Part shown: piece by piece, positions 1 to 7,397 of the stretch
Layout of the letters: every line of letters begins with the position of its first letter
Position numbering within the stretch: the first letter of the stretch is position 1
Assembly: GCF_049801075.1 (NCBI RefSeq)
Contig: NZ_JBNAGG010000001.1
Location: forward strand, 248,001-312,000
Direction of reading: 5' to 3'
Origin: Maritalea sp049801075
Lineage (GTDB): Bacteria; Pseudomonadota; Alphaproteobacteria; Rhizobiales; Devosiaceae
Length of the DNA stretch: 64,000 bases
The notes under the pieces: model-generated
Seen by the model: the letters and a program-made list of their open reading frames with translations, nothing else
Told to the model about the DNA's origin: nothing
Databases searched by the model: none
Made by a program: the position numbers and the translations under genes

Positions 1-211
1 CTTGATAAATCGGATATTCAATCAAGGCGTGGAGGTGCGCAATGTGCGCTTCAATTTCTTTGAAGTGCTTCGTTTTTAGGAATACCGGCGTGGGGGCGAA
101 GAACGGAGATTGCGGATCATTTTCCGGGTCGTGCTTCATCGATTGGCACGCACAGTTTTGATTGAGCCATGCGGCCGTTTGTTCGGGTGTGCATTCATTT
201 TCAACGGGCAT
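1..211 (-). CDS. Unknown protein, N-terminal 70 codons only (cut by window edge)
   Basis: An open frame starts at an ATG (211-209) and runs off the left edge without a stop. The visible part starts MPVENECTPEQTAAWLN and has a Cys-x-Cys pair near residue 21, followed by a region rich in His, Pro and acidic residues. I do not recognise a family. Codon use looks like that of neighbouring genes, and its start lies about 180 bp from eno in the divergent direction, so the two probably share a promoter region. The C-terminal part lies outside the window, so no function can be given. Confidence 0.5.
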   Translation of the reverse strand, partial: MPVENECTPEQTAAWLNQNCACQSMKHDPENDPQSPFFAPTPVFLKTKHFKEIEAHIAHLHALIEYPIYQ

Positions 212-315
212 GATTTAGCTCTCCATCCTTTCATCGCAAAATAACGATGAAATGGCGAAAATCAAGGCCAGAGGGAATATTTGCTGAAATGTGAGCTTTT
301 CCTGCGCGCAGAATG

Positions 316-339
316 TTGAAGTGGCCTTTGCAACTTCAA
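316..339. promoter_or_regulatory. Inverted repeat in the eno upstream region
   Basis: TTGAAGT (316-322) and ACTTCAA (333-339) form a perfect 7-bp inverted repeat with a 10-bp spacer, 52 bp before the eno ATG. It could be an operator or part of the promoter region shared with the divergent gene at the left edge. Repeats this short arise by chance, so confidence is low. No other signal was recognised between 212 and 390 except the eno ribosome binding site. Confidence 0.25.
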
Positions 340-390
340 AATTTGCAGCTATGACACGGACAACTCACCAACCTTTGAAGGAGTTTTTTG

Positions 391-1665
391 ATGTCTGCCA
401 TTATTGATGTAAACGGCCGTCAGATTTTTGATAGCCGCGGCAACCCAACTGTTGAAGTTGATGTAGTTTTGGATGATGGCAGCTTTGGCCGTGCCGCCGT
501 ACCGTCTGGTGCTTCTACAGGCGCACATGAAGCCGTTGAGCTTCGCGATGGCGGCGATGCATATAAAGGCAAAGGTGTGATGAAGGCTGTTGACGCGGTC
601 AACACACATATCTTCAATGAAATTCAAGGCATGGACGCGTTGGATCAACGTTCAATCGACCAAGTGATGATTGAGTTGGATGGGACAAGCAACAAAGCGA
701 AATTGGGTGCGAATGCGATTTTGGGTGTGTCTTTGGCCGTGGCCAAAGCTGCAGCGGAATCTTCTGCATTGCCGCTATATCGCTATGTTGGCGGTGCAAA
801 CGCGCATTTGCTACCTGTGCCGATGATGAACATCATCAATGGCGGCGAGCACGCGGATAACCCAATCGATGTGCAAGAATTTATGATCATGCCGGTTGGC
901 GCGGAGAGCATTGCAGATGCCGTGCGCATTGGTACTGAAGTGTTCCACACGCTTAAAAAAGGCTTGAGCGACGAAGGTCACAATACCAATGTGGGCGACG
1001 AGGGTGGCTTTGCGCCGAACCTTTCTTCAACCACCGCTGCGCTTGATTTCATCATGCAGTCGATTGAAAAGGCAGGTTACAAGCCAGGTGAAGACGTGTA
1101 CTTGGCGCTTGATTGTGCATCGACCGAATATTTCAAAGACGACAAATATCAGCTGAAAGGCGAGGGCAAAGTGCTCGACGCTGGCGAAATGGTTGATTAT
1201 TTGGCGAATTTGGTTGGCAATTATCCCATTATCTCTATCGAAGATGGCATGGCTGAAGATGATTGGGACGGCTGGAAAGCATTGACCGACAAGATCGGCG
1301 ATAAGTGCCAATTGGTGGGCGACGATTTGTTCGTCACCAATTCCGAGCGCTTGGCTTCTGGCATTAAAATGGGTGTCGCAAACTCGATTTTGGTGAAGGT
1401 GAACCAAATTGGTACGTTGACAGAAACCATCAATGCCGTGGAAATGGCACACAAAGCCAACTACACCTCAGTTATGTCGCACCGTTCAGGTGAAACTGAA
1501 GATGCCACGATTGCTGATTTGGCTGTTGCGCTTGGGTGTGGCCAGATCAAAACGGGTTCTTTGGCGCGTTCGGATCGGTTGGCGAAATATAACCAACTTA
1601 TCCGCATTGAAGAGCAACTTGGCTATTCAGCGGCTTATGCCGGGAAGGGCATTTTGAAAGGCTAG
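391..1665 (+). CDS. eno: Enolase
   Basis: Phosphopyruvate hydratase, which interconverts 2-phosphoglycerate and phosphoenolpyruvate in glycolysis; in enterobacteria it is also a degradosome component. The 424-residue length is typical. Visible family signatures are SGASTGAHEA (about residue 41, mobile loop), GDEGGFAPN (about residue 203), the catalytic-lysine segment LVKVNQIGT (about residue 335) and MSHRSGETED (about residue 361). I chose the ATG at 391 because GAAGGAG (377-383) sits 7 bp before it; an in-frame TTG at 388 is less likely. In many Hyphomicrobiales eno lies directly upstream of ftsB and the pdh genes; here a small orphan gene intervenes. A strong terminator follows. Confidence 0.98.
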   Translation: MSAIIDVNGRQIFDSRGNPTVEVDVVLDDGSFGRAAVPSGASTGAHEAVELRDGGDAYKGKGVMKAVDAVNTHIFNEIQGMDALDQRSIDQVMIELDGTSNKAKLGANAILGVSLAVAKAAAESSALPLYRYVGGANAHLLPVPMMNIINGGEHADNPIDVQEFMIMPVGAESIADAVRIGTEVFHTLKKGLSDEGHNTNVGDEGGFAPNLSSTTAALDFIMQSIEKAGYKPGEDVYLALDCASTEYFKDDKYQLKGEGKVLDAGEMVDYLANLVGNYPIISIEDGMAEDDWDGWKALTDKIGDKCQLVGDDLFVTNSERLASGIKMGVANSILVKVNQIGTLTETINAVEMAHKANYTSVMSHRSGETEDATIADLAVALGCGQIKTGSLARSDRLAKYNQLIRIEEQLGYSAAYAGKGILKG

Positions 1666-1692
1666 TCTGGCTTTCAGGTTCTGAACTTATTG

Positions 1693-1725
1693 AAGGGATG
1701 TCATTTGTTTGGCATCCCTTTTTCT
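1693..1725 (+). terminator. Rho-independent terminator of eno
   Basis: AAGGGATG (1693-1700) pairs perfectly with CATCCCTT (1713-1720) around a 12-nt loop, and a run of T follows (TTTTTCTTT). It lies 28 bp after the eno stop codon, in the right orientation for a factor-independent terminator. Confidence 0.85.
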
Positions 1726-1843
1726 TTCCCATTTTAGCTTACTAAGGGGAGTGTATAAATGCTTCAAGAGTGGTCGTTTAAAATGTGACCACTTTTTATT
1801 ATTCTGGTGGGAGCATGATATCAAAATTTCGGCACAAGAATTT

Positions 1844-2239
1844 ATGTCCAGAGAGATAGATAATTTAATTGAGCAGCTGTCATGGAACGGAACGGAAGAA
1901 CAGCAACGACAAGCAATTGACGCGCTAGTCGCGCAGATCCCGCACAGGGAGCTTTACAAGTTGATGCGGCCAGGCGAGGTAAAAGATACTTGGCAAAATG
2001 CGGCCGAGGTTATTGCCAGATACAATAGGAAATTTGGTCAACAGGAAATCTTGGGCATGTTTGAGTGGCTTCAGGATATTAACTGGCCCGGAGCTTCTGT
2101 GATATTTAAGAAACTTAACTCTATGAGCCGGCAGCAAATTTCTGCTCCACTTGAAATGGCTATGTGCCAAGCAAAACATACAAATGACCAAGAGTGGATG
2201 GAGCAACTGGTCAAAATCCGAGACAATAACGAAATATGA
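1844..2239 (+). CDS. Small soluble protein, DUF5071-like
   Basis: A 131-residue protein without signal peptide or membrane segment. The core with the motif WLQDINWPGA (about residue 80) resembles the DUF5071 family (recalled, not searched), whose biochemical function is unknown. The ATG at 1844 (MSREIDNLIEQ) is the most sensible start because upstream codons of the longer frame overlap the eno terminator region and read like non-coding sequence; no clear ribosome binding site is visible. The gene sounds AT-richer than its neighbours and sits between eno and ftsB, which are adjacent in many relatives, so it may be a later insertion. Up to ftsB (2240-2445) I see nothing convincing. Confidence 0.6.
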   Translation: MSREIDNLIEQLSWNGTEEQQRQAIDALVAQIPHRELYKLMRPGEVKDTWQNAAEVIARYNRKFGQQEILGMFEWLQDINWPGASVIFKKLNSMSRQQISAPLEMAMCQAKHTNDQEWMEQLVKIRDNNEI

Positions 2240-2445
2240 GTATCTGCCTATGCAAGCACATCTCAATATCACAGCAAATGATGCTCTTAAATTCGATTTT
2301 CCCTTGGATCACACTGGGGCAGCGCCATACTTATCAGCAACCTATATGTTGTGAAGGAGCGAACTTTGCCGTTTTTGAAAGAAGGTGTTAACGGCTTGTT
2401 TGGTATAGTCCGACGCAGTGTAGTTTTGCGTATTCATAGGTTGTT

Positions 2446-2757
2446 ATGCCCACCCGCCTTAAAAAGCCTTCTTTGACAAACAAACTGCTGATCACAGCAC
2501 TTTTGCTCGCCTTTCAGGGCTATTTGGCGCACCATGCGTTGAATGGGCAATATGGTGTGAACTCGCAAAAAGAGCTGGTCGAGCGCAAGGCTCAACTTGT
2601 TACGCAGAGCGCAATGCTCGATGTGCGTATAGAAACAGCCAAAAATCGTAACTCATTGTTGGTTGCTGATCGCTTAGATCCTGATATGCTGAGTGAACGC
2701 GCCCGGGGGCTGCTTGGATGGAGCAACCCGGATGATGTTTTGATTGCTGTTGAATAA
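2446..2757 (+). CDS. ftsB: Septum formation initiator family protein (FtsB/DivIC)
   Basis: A 103-residue single-pass membrane protein of the divisome; in Escherichia coli FtsB works with FtsL and FtsQ to link early and late division proteins. A short basic cytoplasmic N-terminus precedes one hydrophobic segment (about residues 14-32). A predicted coiled coil (about 38-75) follows with heptad-like Leu/Val spacing, then the short conserved C-terminal part with SERARGLLGW. Position between eno and pdhA matches alphaproteobacterial synteny and supports the assignment despite low sequence conservation in the family. Confidence 0.85.
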   Translation: MPTRLKKPSLTNKLLITALLLAFQGYLAHHALNGQYGVNSQKELVERKAQLVTQSAMLDVRIETAKNRNSLLVADRLDPDMLSERARGLLGWSNPDDVLIAVE

Positions 2758-2816
2758 GAATAACCAAAATCAAGTTTATTATTCGATTTAACCGATTTTA
2801 AGTTAAATTGAATTTA

Positions 2817-2853
2817 TGCATAAAAAACAATGCGTAAACATGTTTTTTGTGCA
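2817..2853. promoter_or_regulatory. Long inverted repeat in the pdhA leader
   Basis: TGCATAAAAAACA (2817-2829) and TGTTTTTTGTGCA (2841-2853) form 13-bp arms around an 11-bp spacer. Twelve pairs are perfect and the remaining one is a G-U wobble if transcribed. It lies about 83 bp before the pdhA start, in an AT-rich 178-bp gap. It could be an operator for a pdh regulator, an RNA hairpin in the leader, or a weak terminator of ftsB. Confidence 0.45.
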
Positions 2854-2935
2854 GTTTTGAATGCTTTGTTTTGCGTATCACCCCAATTAGAATGTTTCCC
2901 AAAGACGGAACAATCGGGTCGAGATGGAGATTTTT

Positions 2936-3949
2936 ATGCCTAAAAAGACCGATGCGGCGGCCAAGGCGAGCACACAGGCCAATATGCCCGCGTTCACCAA
3001 GGAAGAAGAGCTACACGCTTATAAAGAAATGCTTTTGATCCGACGCTTTGAAGAAAAAGCGGGTCAAATGTACGGTATGGGGCTGATTGGCGGGTTCTGC
3101 CACCTCTATATTGGTCAAGAAGCTGTTGTAACTGGCGTGCATATGGCTTCGAAAAAAGGCGATGCTTCAATCACCGGTTACCGCGATCACGGTCACATGC
3201 TGATCGTGGGCTTGGACCCAAAAGCAGTGATGGCCGAATTGACTGGGCGCAAGGGCGGCTTGTCTAAAGGCAAGGGCGGCTCCATGCACATGTTCTCCAG
3301 TGAAGAGCGGTTTTATGGCGGTAACGGCATTGTTGGTGCGCAGGTTAGCTTGGGCACAGGCCTTGCTTTTGCGGCACAATATCGCGGTGAAGATACTGTA
3401 AGCCTTACATATTTCGGCGACGGTGCGGCGAACCAAGGGCAAGTTTATGAGAGCTTCAATATGGCGAAGCTTTGGAATTTGCCAGTTGTCTACATCATCG
3501 AGAACAACAAATACGCCATGGGTACGAGCCTAGAGCGCGCAGCATCGACGACAGATTTGTCGAAGCGAGGCGAGTCGTTTGGCATTCCAGGTGAACAAGT
3601 TGACGGCATGGATGTGCGGATGGTGCGGGACGCAGCAGAACGCGCCATTCAACATGCACGTGAGGGCAAAGGGCCTTACATTTTGGAAATGCTCACCTAT
3701 CGCTATCGTGGCCATTCCATGTCTGACCCGGCGAAATATCGCTCTAAAGATGAAGTTCAGTCCATGCGGTCTGAGCGTGATCCGATTGAACAGGTGAAAG
3801 CGCGCTTGTTGGAAAATGATTGGGCGACAGAAGACGAGTTGAAGGACATCGACAAAGATGTGCGGGCCGTTGTTTCTGAAGCCGCTGATTTTGCCACAAA
3901 TGATCCAGAGCCCGATCCCGAAGAGCTCTACACAGAGATCACCGTTTAA
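2936..3949 (+). CDS. pdhA: Pyruvate dehydrogenase E1 component, alpha subunit
   Basis: Thiamine-diphosphate-dependent decarboxylase half of the alpha2-beta2 E1 enzyme; it decarboxylates pyruvate and reductively acetylates the lipoyl group of E2. The 337-residue length fits the short alphaproteobacterial/mitochondrial-type E1-alpha. The ThDP/Mg binding motif GDGAANQGQ...ENN lies at about 160-190, and the phosphorylation-loop region YRYRGHSMSDP is also present. The start at 2936 is preferred over the upstream in-frame ATG at 2924 because GGAGA (2926-2930) sits at ribosome-binding distance. First gene of the operon pdhA-pdhB-pdhC-(hydrolase)-lpdA. Confidence 0.97.
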   Translation: MPKKTDAAAKASTQANMPAFTKEEELHAYKEMLLIRRFEEKAGQMYGMGLIGGFCHLYIGQEAVVTGVHMASKKGDASITGYRDHGHMLIVGLDPKAVMAELTGRKGGLSKGKGGSMHMFSSEERFYGGNGIVGAQVSLGTGLAFAAQYRGEDTVSLTYFGDGAANQGQVYESFNMAKLWNLPVVYIIENNKYAMGTSLERAASTTDLSKRGESFGIPGEQVDGMDVRMVRDAAERAIQHAREGKGPYILEMLTYRYRGHSMSDPAKYRSKDEVQSMRSERDPIEQVKARLLENDWATEDELKDIDKDVRAVVSEAADFATNDPEPDPEELYTEITV

Positions 3950-3973
3950 GTCAGCGAAATCAGGAGAACAAAG

Positions 3974-5371
3974 ATGTCAGTAGAAATTTTGATGCCTGCA
4001 TTGTCGCCGACGATGGAAGAAGGCAATTTGGCCAAATGGCTTGTGAAAGAAGGCGACACCGTTTCTGCCGGTGATGTGATTGCCGAGATCGAAACCGATA
4101 AGGCGACCATGGAAGTTGAAGCCGTGGATGAAGGCGTTGTGGGCAAGATTGTCGTGGAAGAGGGCGCACAAAACGTCAAAGTGAACACGGTTATCGCTGT
4201 GTTGATTGAGGAAGGCGAAAGCGCTGACGACATTAAAGTCGATACATCAGCCCCGGCAGCAAGCGAAGAGCCCAAGCAAGAGAATCCAGAAGAATCAGGC
4301 CCGAGCGAACAGGAAAAACCTTCAGTTCCCGCTGCGCCAGTGTTTGAAGCAAAAGCTGATTCAGAAATCCCAGAAGGCACCGAAATGGTGTCGACCAGCG
4401 TTCGTGAGGCTCTTCGCGACGCAATGGCAGAAGAAATGCGCGCCGACGGCGATGTGTTCGTGATGGGCGAAGAAGTGGCTGAATATCAGGGCGCCTACAA
4501 GGTTACACAAGGGTTGCTGCAGGAATTTGGCAATAAACGTGTGATTGATACGCCAATCACTGAGCATGGTTTTGCCGGTTTGGGCGTTGGTGCAGCATTT
4601 GCGGGATTGAAGCCGATTGTTGAGTTTATGACTTTCAACTTCGCGATGCAGGCCATTGACCAAATCATCAACTCTGCTGCCAAAACACGCTACATGTCTG
4701 GCGGACAGATGAGCTCACCGATTGTGTTCCGCGGCCCTAATGGTCCTGCGGCACGGGTTGGCGCGCAGCACAGCCAAGATTTCTCGGCTTGGTATGCGCA
4801 CATTCCGGGTCTTATCGTTGTATCGCCATATTCAGCGGCGGATGCGAAAGGCTTGCTAAAGTCTGCAATCCGCAATCCGAACCCTGTTGTGTTTCTTGAG
4901 AACGAGCTTTTGTATGGTCAATCATTTGACGTGCCGAAGCTGGATGATTGGACTGTGCCATTGGGCAAGGCCAAGGTGGTGCGCGAGGGGGCAGATGTCA
5001 CAATCGTGTCGCATTCAATGGGGATGCGCTATGCCACTGAAGCAACTGAGAAGCTGGTTGAATCTGGCATTGATGTAGAACTGATCGATTTGCGCACCTT
5101 GCGCCCGCTCGACATGCCTACGATTGTTGAATCAGTCAAGAAAACGGGTCGCTGCGTTACTGTTGAAGAAGGTTGGCCGCAAGGTTCAATTGGTTCTGAA
5201 ATCGCAGCACGCCTGATGGATGAGGCATTTGACTATTTGGATGCGCCAGTGATGCGCGTGACCGGCAAAGATGTGCCAATGCCATATGCAGCGAACCTTG
5301 AAAAATTGGCTTTGCCGACTTCTAAAGAAGTTGTTGAAGCTGTGAACGCCGTCACTTATCGCCAAGTTTAG
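3974..5371 (+). CDS. pdhB: Pyruvate dehydrogenase E1 component, beta subunit, with N-terminal lipoyl domain
   Basis: Beta subunit of E1, 465 residues against about 330 for a plain E1-beta. The extra length is a biotinyl/lipoyl domain at residues 1-80, with the lipoylation lysine in ETDKATME (K43), and an acidic Pro/Ala linker (about 85-135). The E1-beta fold follows from about 137. Lipoyl-bearing E1-beta is known in several alphaproteobacteria. The domain is almost identical to that of PdhC next door, which indicates duplication with continued homogenisation. AGGAGA precedes the ATG, and the gene lies 24 bp after pdhA. Confidence 0.97.
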   Translation: MSVEILMPALSPTMEEGNLAKWLVKEGDTVSAGDVIAEIETDKATMEVEAVDEGVVGKIVVEEGAQNVKVNTVIAVLIEEGESADDIKVDTSAPAASEEPKQENPEESGPSEQEKPSVPAAPVFEAKADSEIPEGTEMVSTSVREALRDAMAEEMRADGDVFVMGEEVAEYQGAYKVTQGLLQEFGNKRVIDTPITEHGFAGLGVGAAFAGLKPIVEFMTFNFAMQAIDQIINSAAKTRYMSGGQMSSPIVFRGPNGPAARVGAQHSQDFSAWYAHIPGLIVVSPYSAADAKGLLKSAIRNPNPVVFLENELLYGQSFDVPKLDDWTVPLGKAKVVREGADVTIVSHSMGMRYATEATEKLVESGIDVELIDLRTLRPLDMPTIVESVKKTGRCVTVEEGWPQGSIGSEIAARLMDEAFDYLDAPVMRVTGKDVPMPYAANLEKLALPTSKEVVEAVNAVTYRQV

Positions 5372-5383
5372 GGAGTAATTGGG

Positions 5384-6718
5384 ATGACAATCAATATTAC
5401 GATGCCCGCGCTTTCGCCCACCATGGAAGAAGGCAATTTGGCAAAATGGCTGGTGAAAGAAGGTGACACGGTTTCTGCGGGCGATGTGATCGCGGAAATT
5501 GAAACCGACAAAGCCACCATGGAAGTGGAAAGCATTGACGAAGGCACTGTTGGTAAAATCTTCGTTGAAGAGGGCGCGCAGAACGTCAAGGTCAACAGCG
5601 TGATTGCAGTGTTGTTGGAAGAAGGCGAAAGCGCCGACGATATTCCTTCAGACGCTGAATCTTCATCTGCTGCACCTAAAGAGGAAAAAGCAGAGGCGAA
5701 GGCCGAAGAGAAGCCTGCGGCCAAAGAAGAAGCTAAGGCCGAACCTAAGGCTGAGTCTGCACCCGCGCCTCAAGCTGCACCGAAGAAAGACGGAGAGCGT
5801 CAGTTCGCGTCACCTTTGGCGCGGCGTTTGGCCAAGGAAAACAGCATTGATTTGGGTGTTGTCGTGGGCTCTGGTCCGAAAGGCCGTGTGGTCAAGCGTG
5901 ACATCGAAAAAGTGTTGCGCGAAGGCATTCCGCAAGCTGCCCCAGCAGCTCAACAAGGTGCGCAATTGGCGACAGGTATGTCTGACGCACAGGTGACGGC
6001 GCTTTATGAAGAGGGTACTTATGATGCCGTGCCGAATGACGGCATGCGCAAAACGATTGCTGCCCGTCTAACGGAAGCTAAGCAAACTGTACCGCACTTC
6101 TATCTCTCAATGGATTGCAAGCTGGATAATCTTTTGGAGGCGCGTGCGAACATTAATGCGCAGGCCAAAAAAGATGAAAACGGCAAGCCACAGTACAAAC
6201 TGTCTGTGAATGATTTCATCGTGAAAGCATGGGCGATTGCGTTGCAACAGATCCCAACGGCAAATGCCACTTGGGCGGGCGAAAGCACCTTGTTGCATCA
6301 CCATTCAGACGTGGCCGTTGCGGTTGCGGTGCCTGGCGGCTTGTTCACACCCGTTGTGAAAAAGGCTGAAGAGAAGAGCTTGCGCCAGATTTCTGAAGAG
6401 GTGAAAGATTTCGCCAAACGCGCCAAATCGAAGAAGTTGGCACCGCATGAATATCAAGGCGGTTCAACAGCGGTTTCAAATTTGGGCATGTTTGGCATTA
6501 CAAACTTTTCTGCAGTCATCAACCCACCACACGGCACAATTTTGGCCATCGGCGCGGGTGAAGAACGAGTGGTTGTAGAAGATGGCGAGATTACAGTCGC
6601 TAACTTTATGACCGTGACCTTGTCTTGTGACCACCGGTCTGTTGACGGAGCACTGGGCGCGGAAGTGCTTGGCGTGTTCAAATCGTTGATTGAAAATCCG
6701 GTGATGATGTTGGCCTAG
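5384..6718 (+). CDS. pdhC: Dihydrolipoamide acetyltransferase, E2 of pyruvate dehydrogenase
   Basis: Core acetyltransferase that transfers the acetyl group from lipoamide to CoA. Domain order: lipoyl domain 1-80 (K43), a long Ala/Glu/Lys/Pro linker (about 82-137), peripheral subunit-binding domain (ASPLARRLAKE, about 142-178), then the catalytic domain from about 215. The active-site motif HRSVDG (about residue 418) carries the catalytic His and Asp. The 444-residue length is normal for a single-lipoyl E2. It starts 12 bp after pdhB and is surely cotranscribed with it. Confidence 0.97.
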   Translation: MTINITMPALSPTMEEGNLAKWLVKEGDTVSAGDVIAEIETDKATMEVESIDEGTVGKIFVEEGAQNVKVNSVIAVLLEEGESADDIPSDAESSSAAPKEEKAEAKAEEKPAAKEEAKAEPKAESAPAPQAAPKKDGERQFASPLARRLAKENSIDLGVVVGSGPKGRVVKRDIEKVLREGIPQAAPAAQQGAQLATGMSDAQVTALYEEGTYDAVPNDGMRKTIAARLTEAKQTVPHFYLSMDCKLDNLLEARANINAQAKKDENGKPQYKLSVNDFIVKAWAIALQQIPTANATWAGESTLLHHHSDVAVAVAVPGGLFTPVVKKAEEKSLRQISEEVKDFAKRAKSKKLAPHEYQGGSTAVSNLGMFGITNFSAVINPPHGTILAIGAGEERVVVEDGEITVANFMTVTLSCDHRSVDGALGAEVLGVFKSLIENPVMMLA

Positions 6719-6735
6719 GGCCATGATTGGACGTT

Positions 6736-7374
6736 ATGAAGAACATTCTTGCCTACGGTGATTCACTGACTTGGGGATATGATGCGGCGAGTGAAGCGCG
6801 GCATCCGTTGGAGGTGCGTTGGCCGAGTGTGTTGGCTGGCGGGCTGAATATGCCTGTGCAGATGATTGCTGAAGGCTTGAATGGCCGAACTACGGTTTTT
6901 GACGATTACTCAGCGGCATCCGAGCGAAATGGTGCGAAGATGCTGCCGAGTGTTTTGGCAACGCATGAGCCGCTTGACCTTGTGATCATGATGCTGGGCA
7001 CAAACGATATGCGCCCGCATATTTGCGGCAATGCTGCTGGGTCGGCAGCGGGCATTGGTCGGCTAATATCGATTGTCAAAACGTTTCCCTACAAGTCCTA
7101 CCATGCAGTGCCGCGCATTTTAGTTGTCTCACCGCCGCTTGCGGAGCGCGGCGGCGACAAGTTTGCCAATCACGTGATGCAGGGGGCCTCTAGCCTTTCG
7201 CGGCAATATGCCGATGCCTACAAATTGGTGGCAGATGAACATGACGTTGCATTTTTGGATGCGGCGAAATTTGTGGATCCCGATCCGATGGATGGGTTCC
7301 ATTTAGACCAGGAAAATACAATAAAACTGGGCAAAGCGCTTATCCCTATGGTGAGTGAACTTTTGGCCGAATAA
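6736..7374 (+). CDS. SGNH/GDSL-family hydrolase (arylesterase-like) inside the pdh operon
   Basis: A 212-residue hydrolase with the SGNH signature blocks: AYGDSLTWG (block I, nucleophile Ser near residue 9), GTNDMRP (block III) and DGFHLD (block V, catalytic Asp and His). No signal peptide, so it acts in the cytoplasm. Family members hydrolyse ester or thioester bonds; the substrate cannot be read from sequence. The ATG at 6736 is preferred to an in-frame TTG at 6727. It sits 17 bp after pdhC and 23 bp before lpdA, within the pdh transcription unit. A role tied to acyl or lipoyl thioesters is only inference. Confidence 0.85.
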   Translation: MKNILAYGDSLTWGYDAASEARHPLEVRWPSVLAGGLNMPVQMIAEGLNGRTTVFDDYSAASERNGAKMLPSVLATHEPLDLVIMMLGTNDMRPHICGNAAGSAAGIGRLISIVKTFPYKSYHAVPRILVVSPPLAERGGDKFANHVMQGASSLSRQYADAYKLVADEHDVAFLDAAKFVDPDPMDGFHLDQENTIKLGKALIPMVSELLAE

Positions 7375-7397
7375 AGCTTTGATGAAAGGCAATTCCC

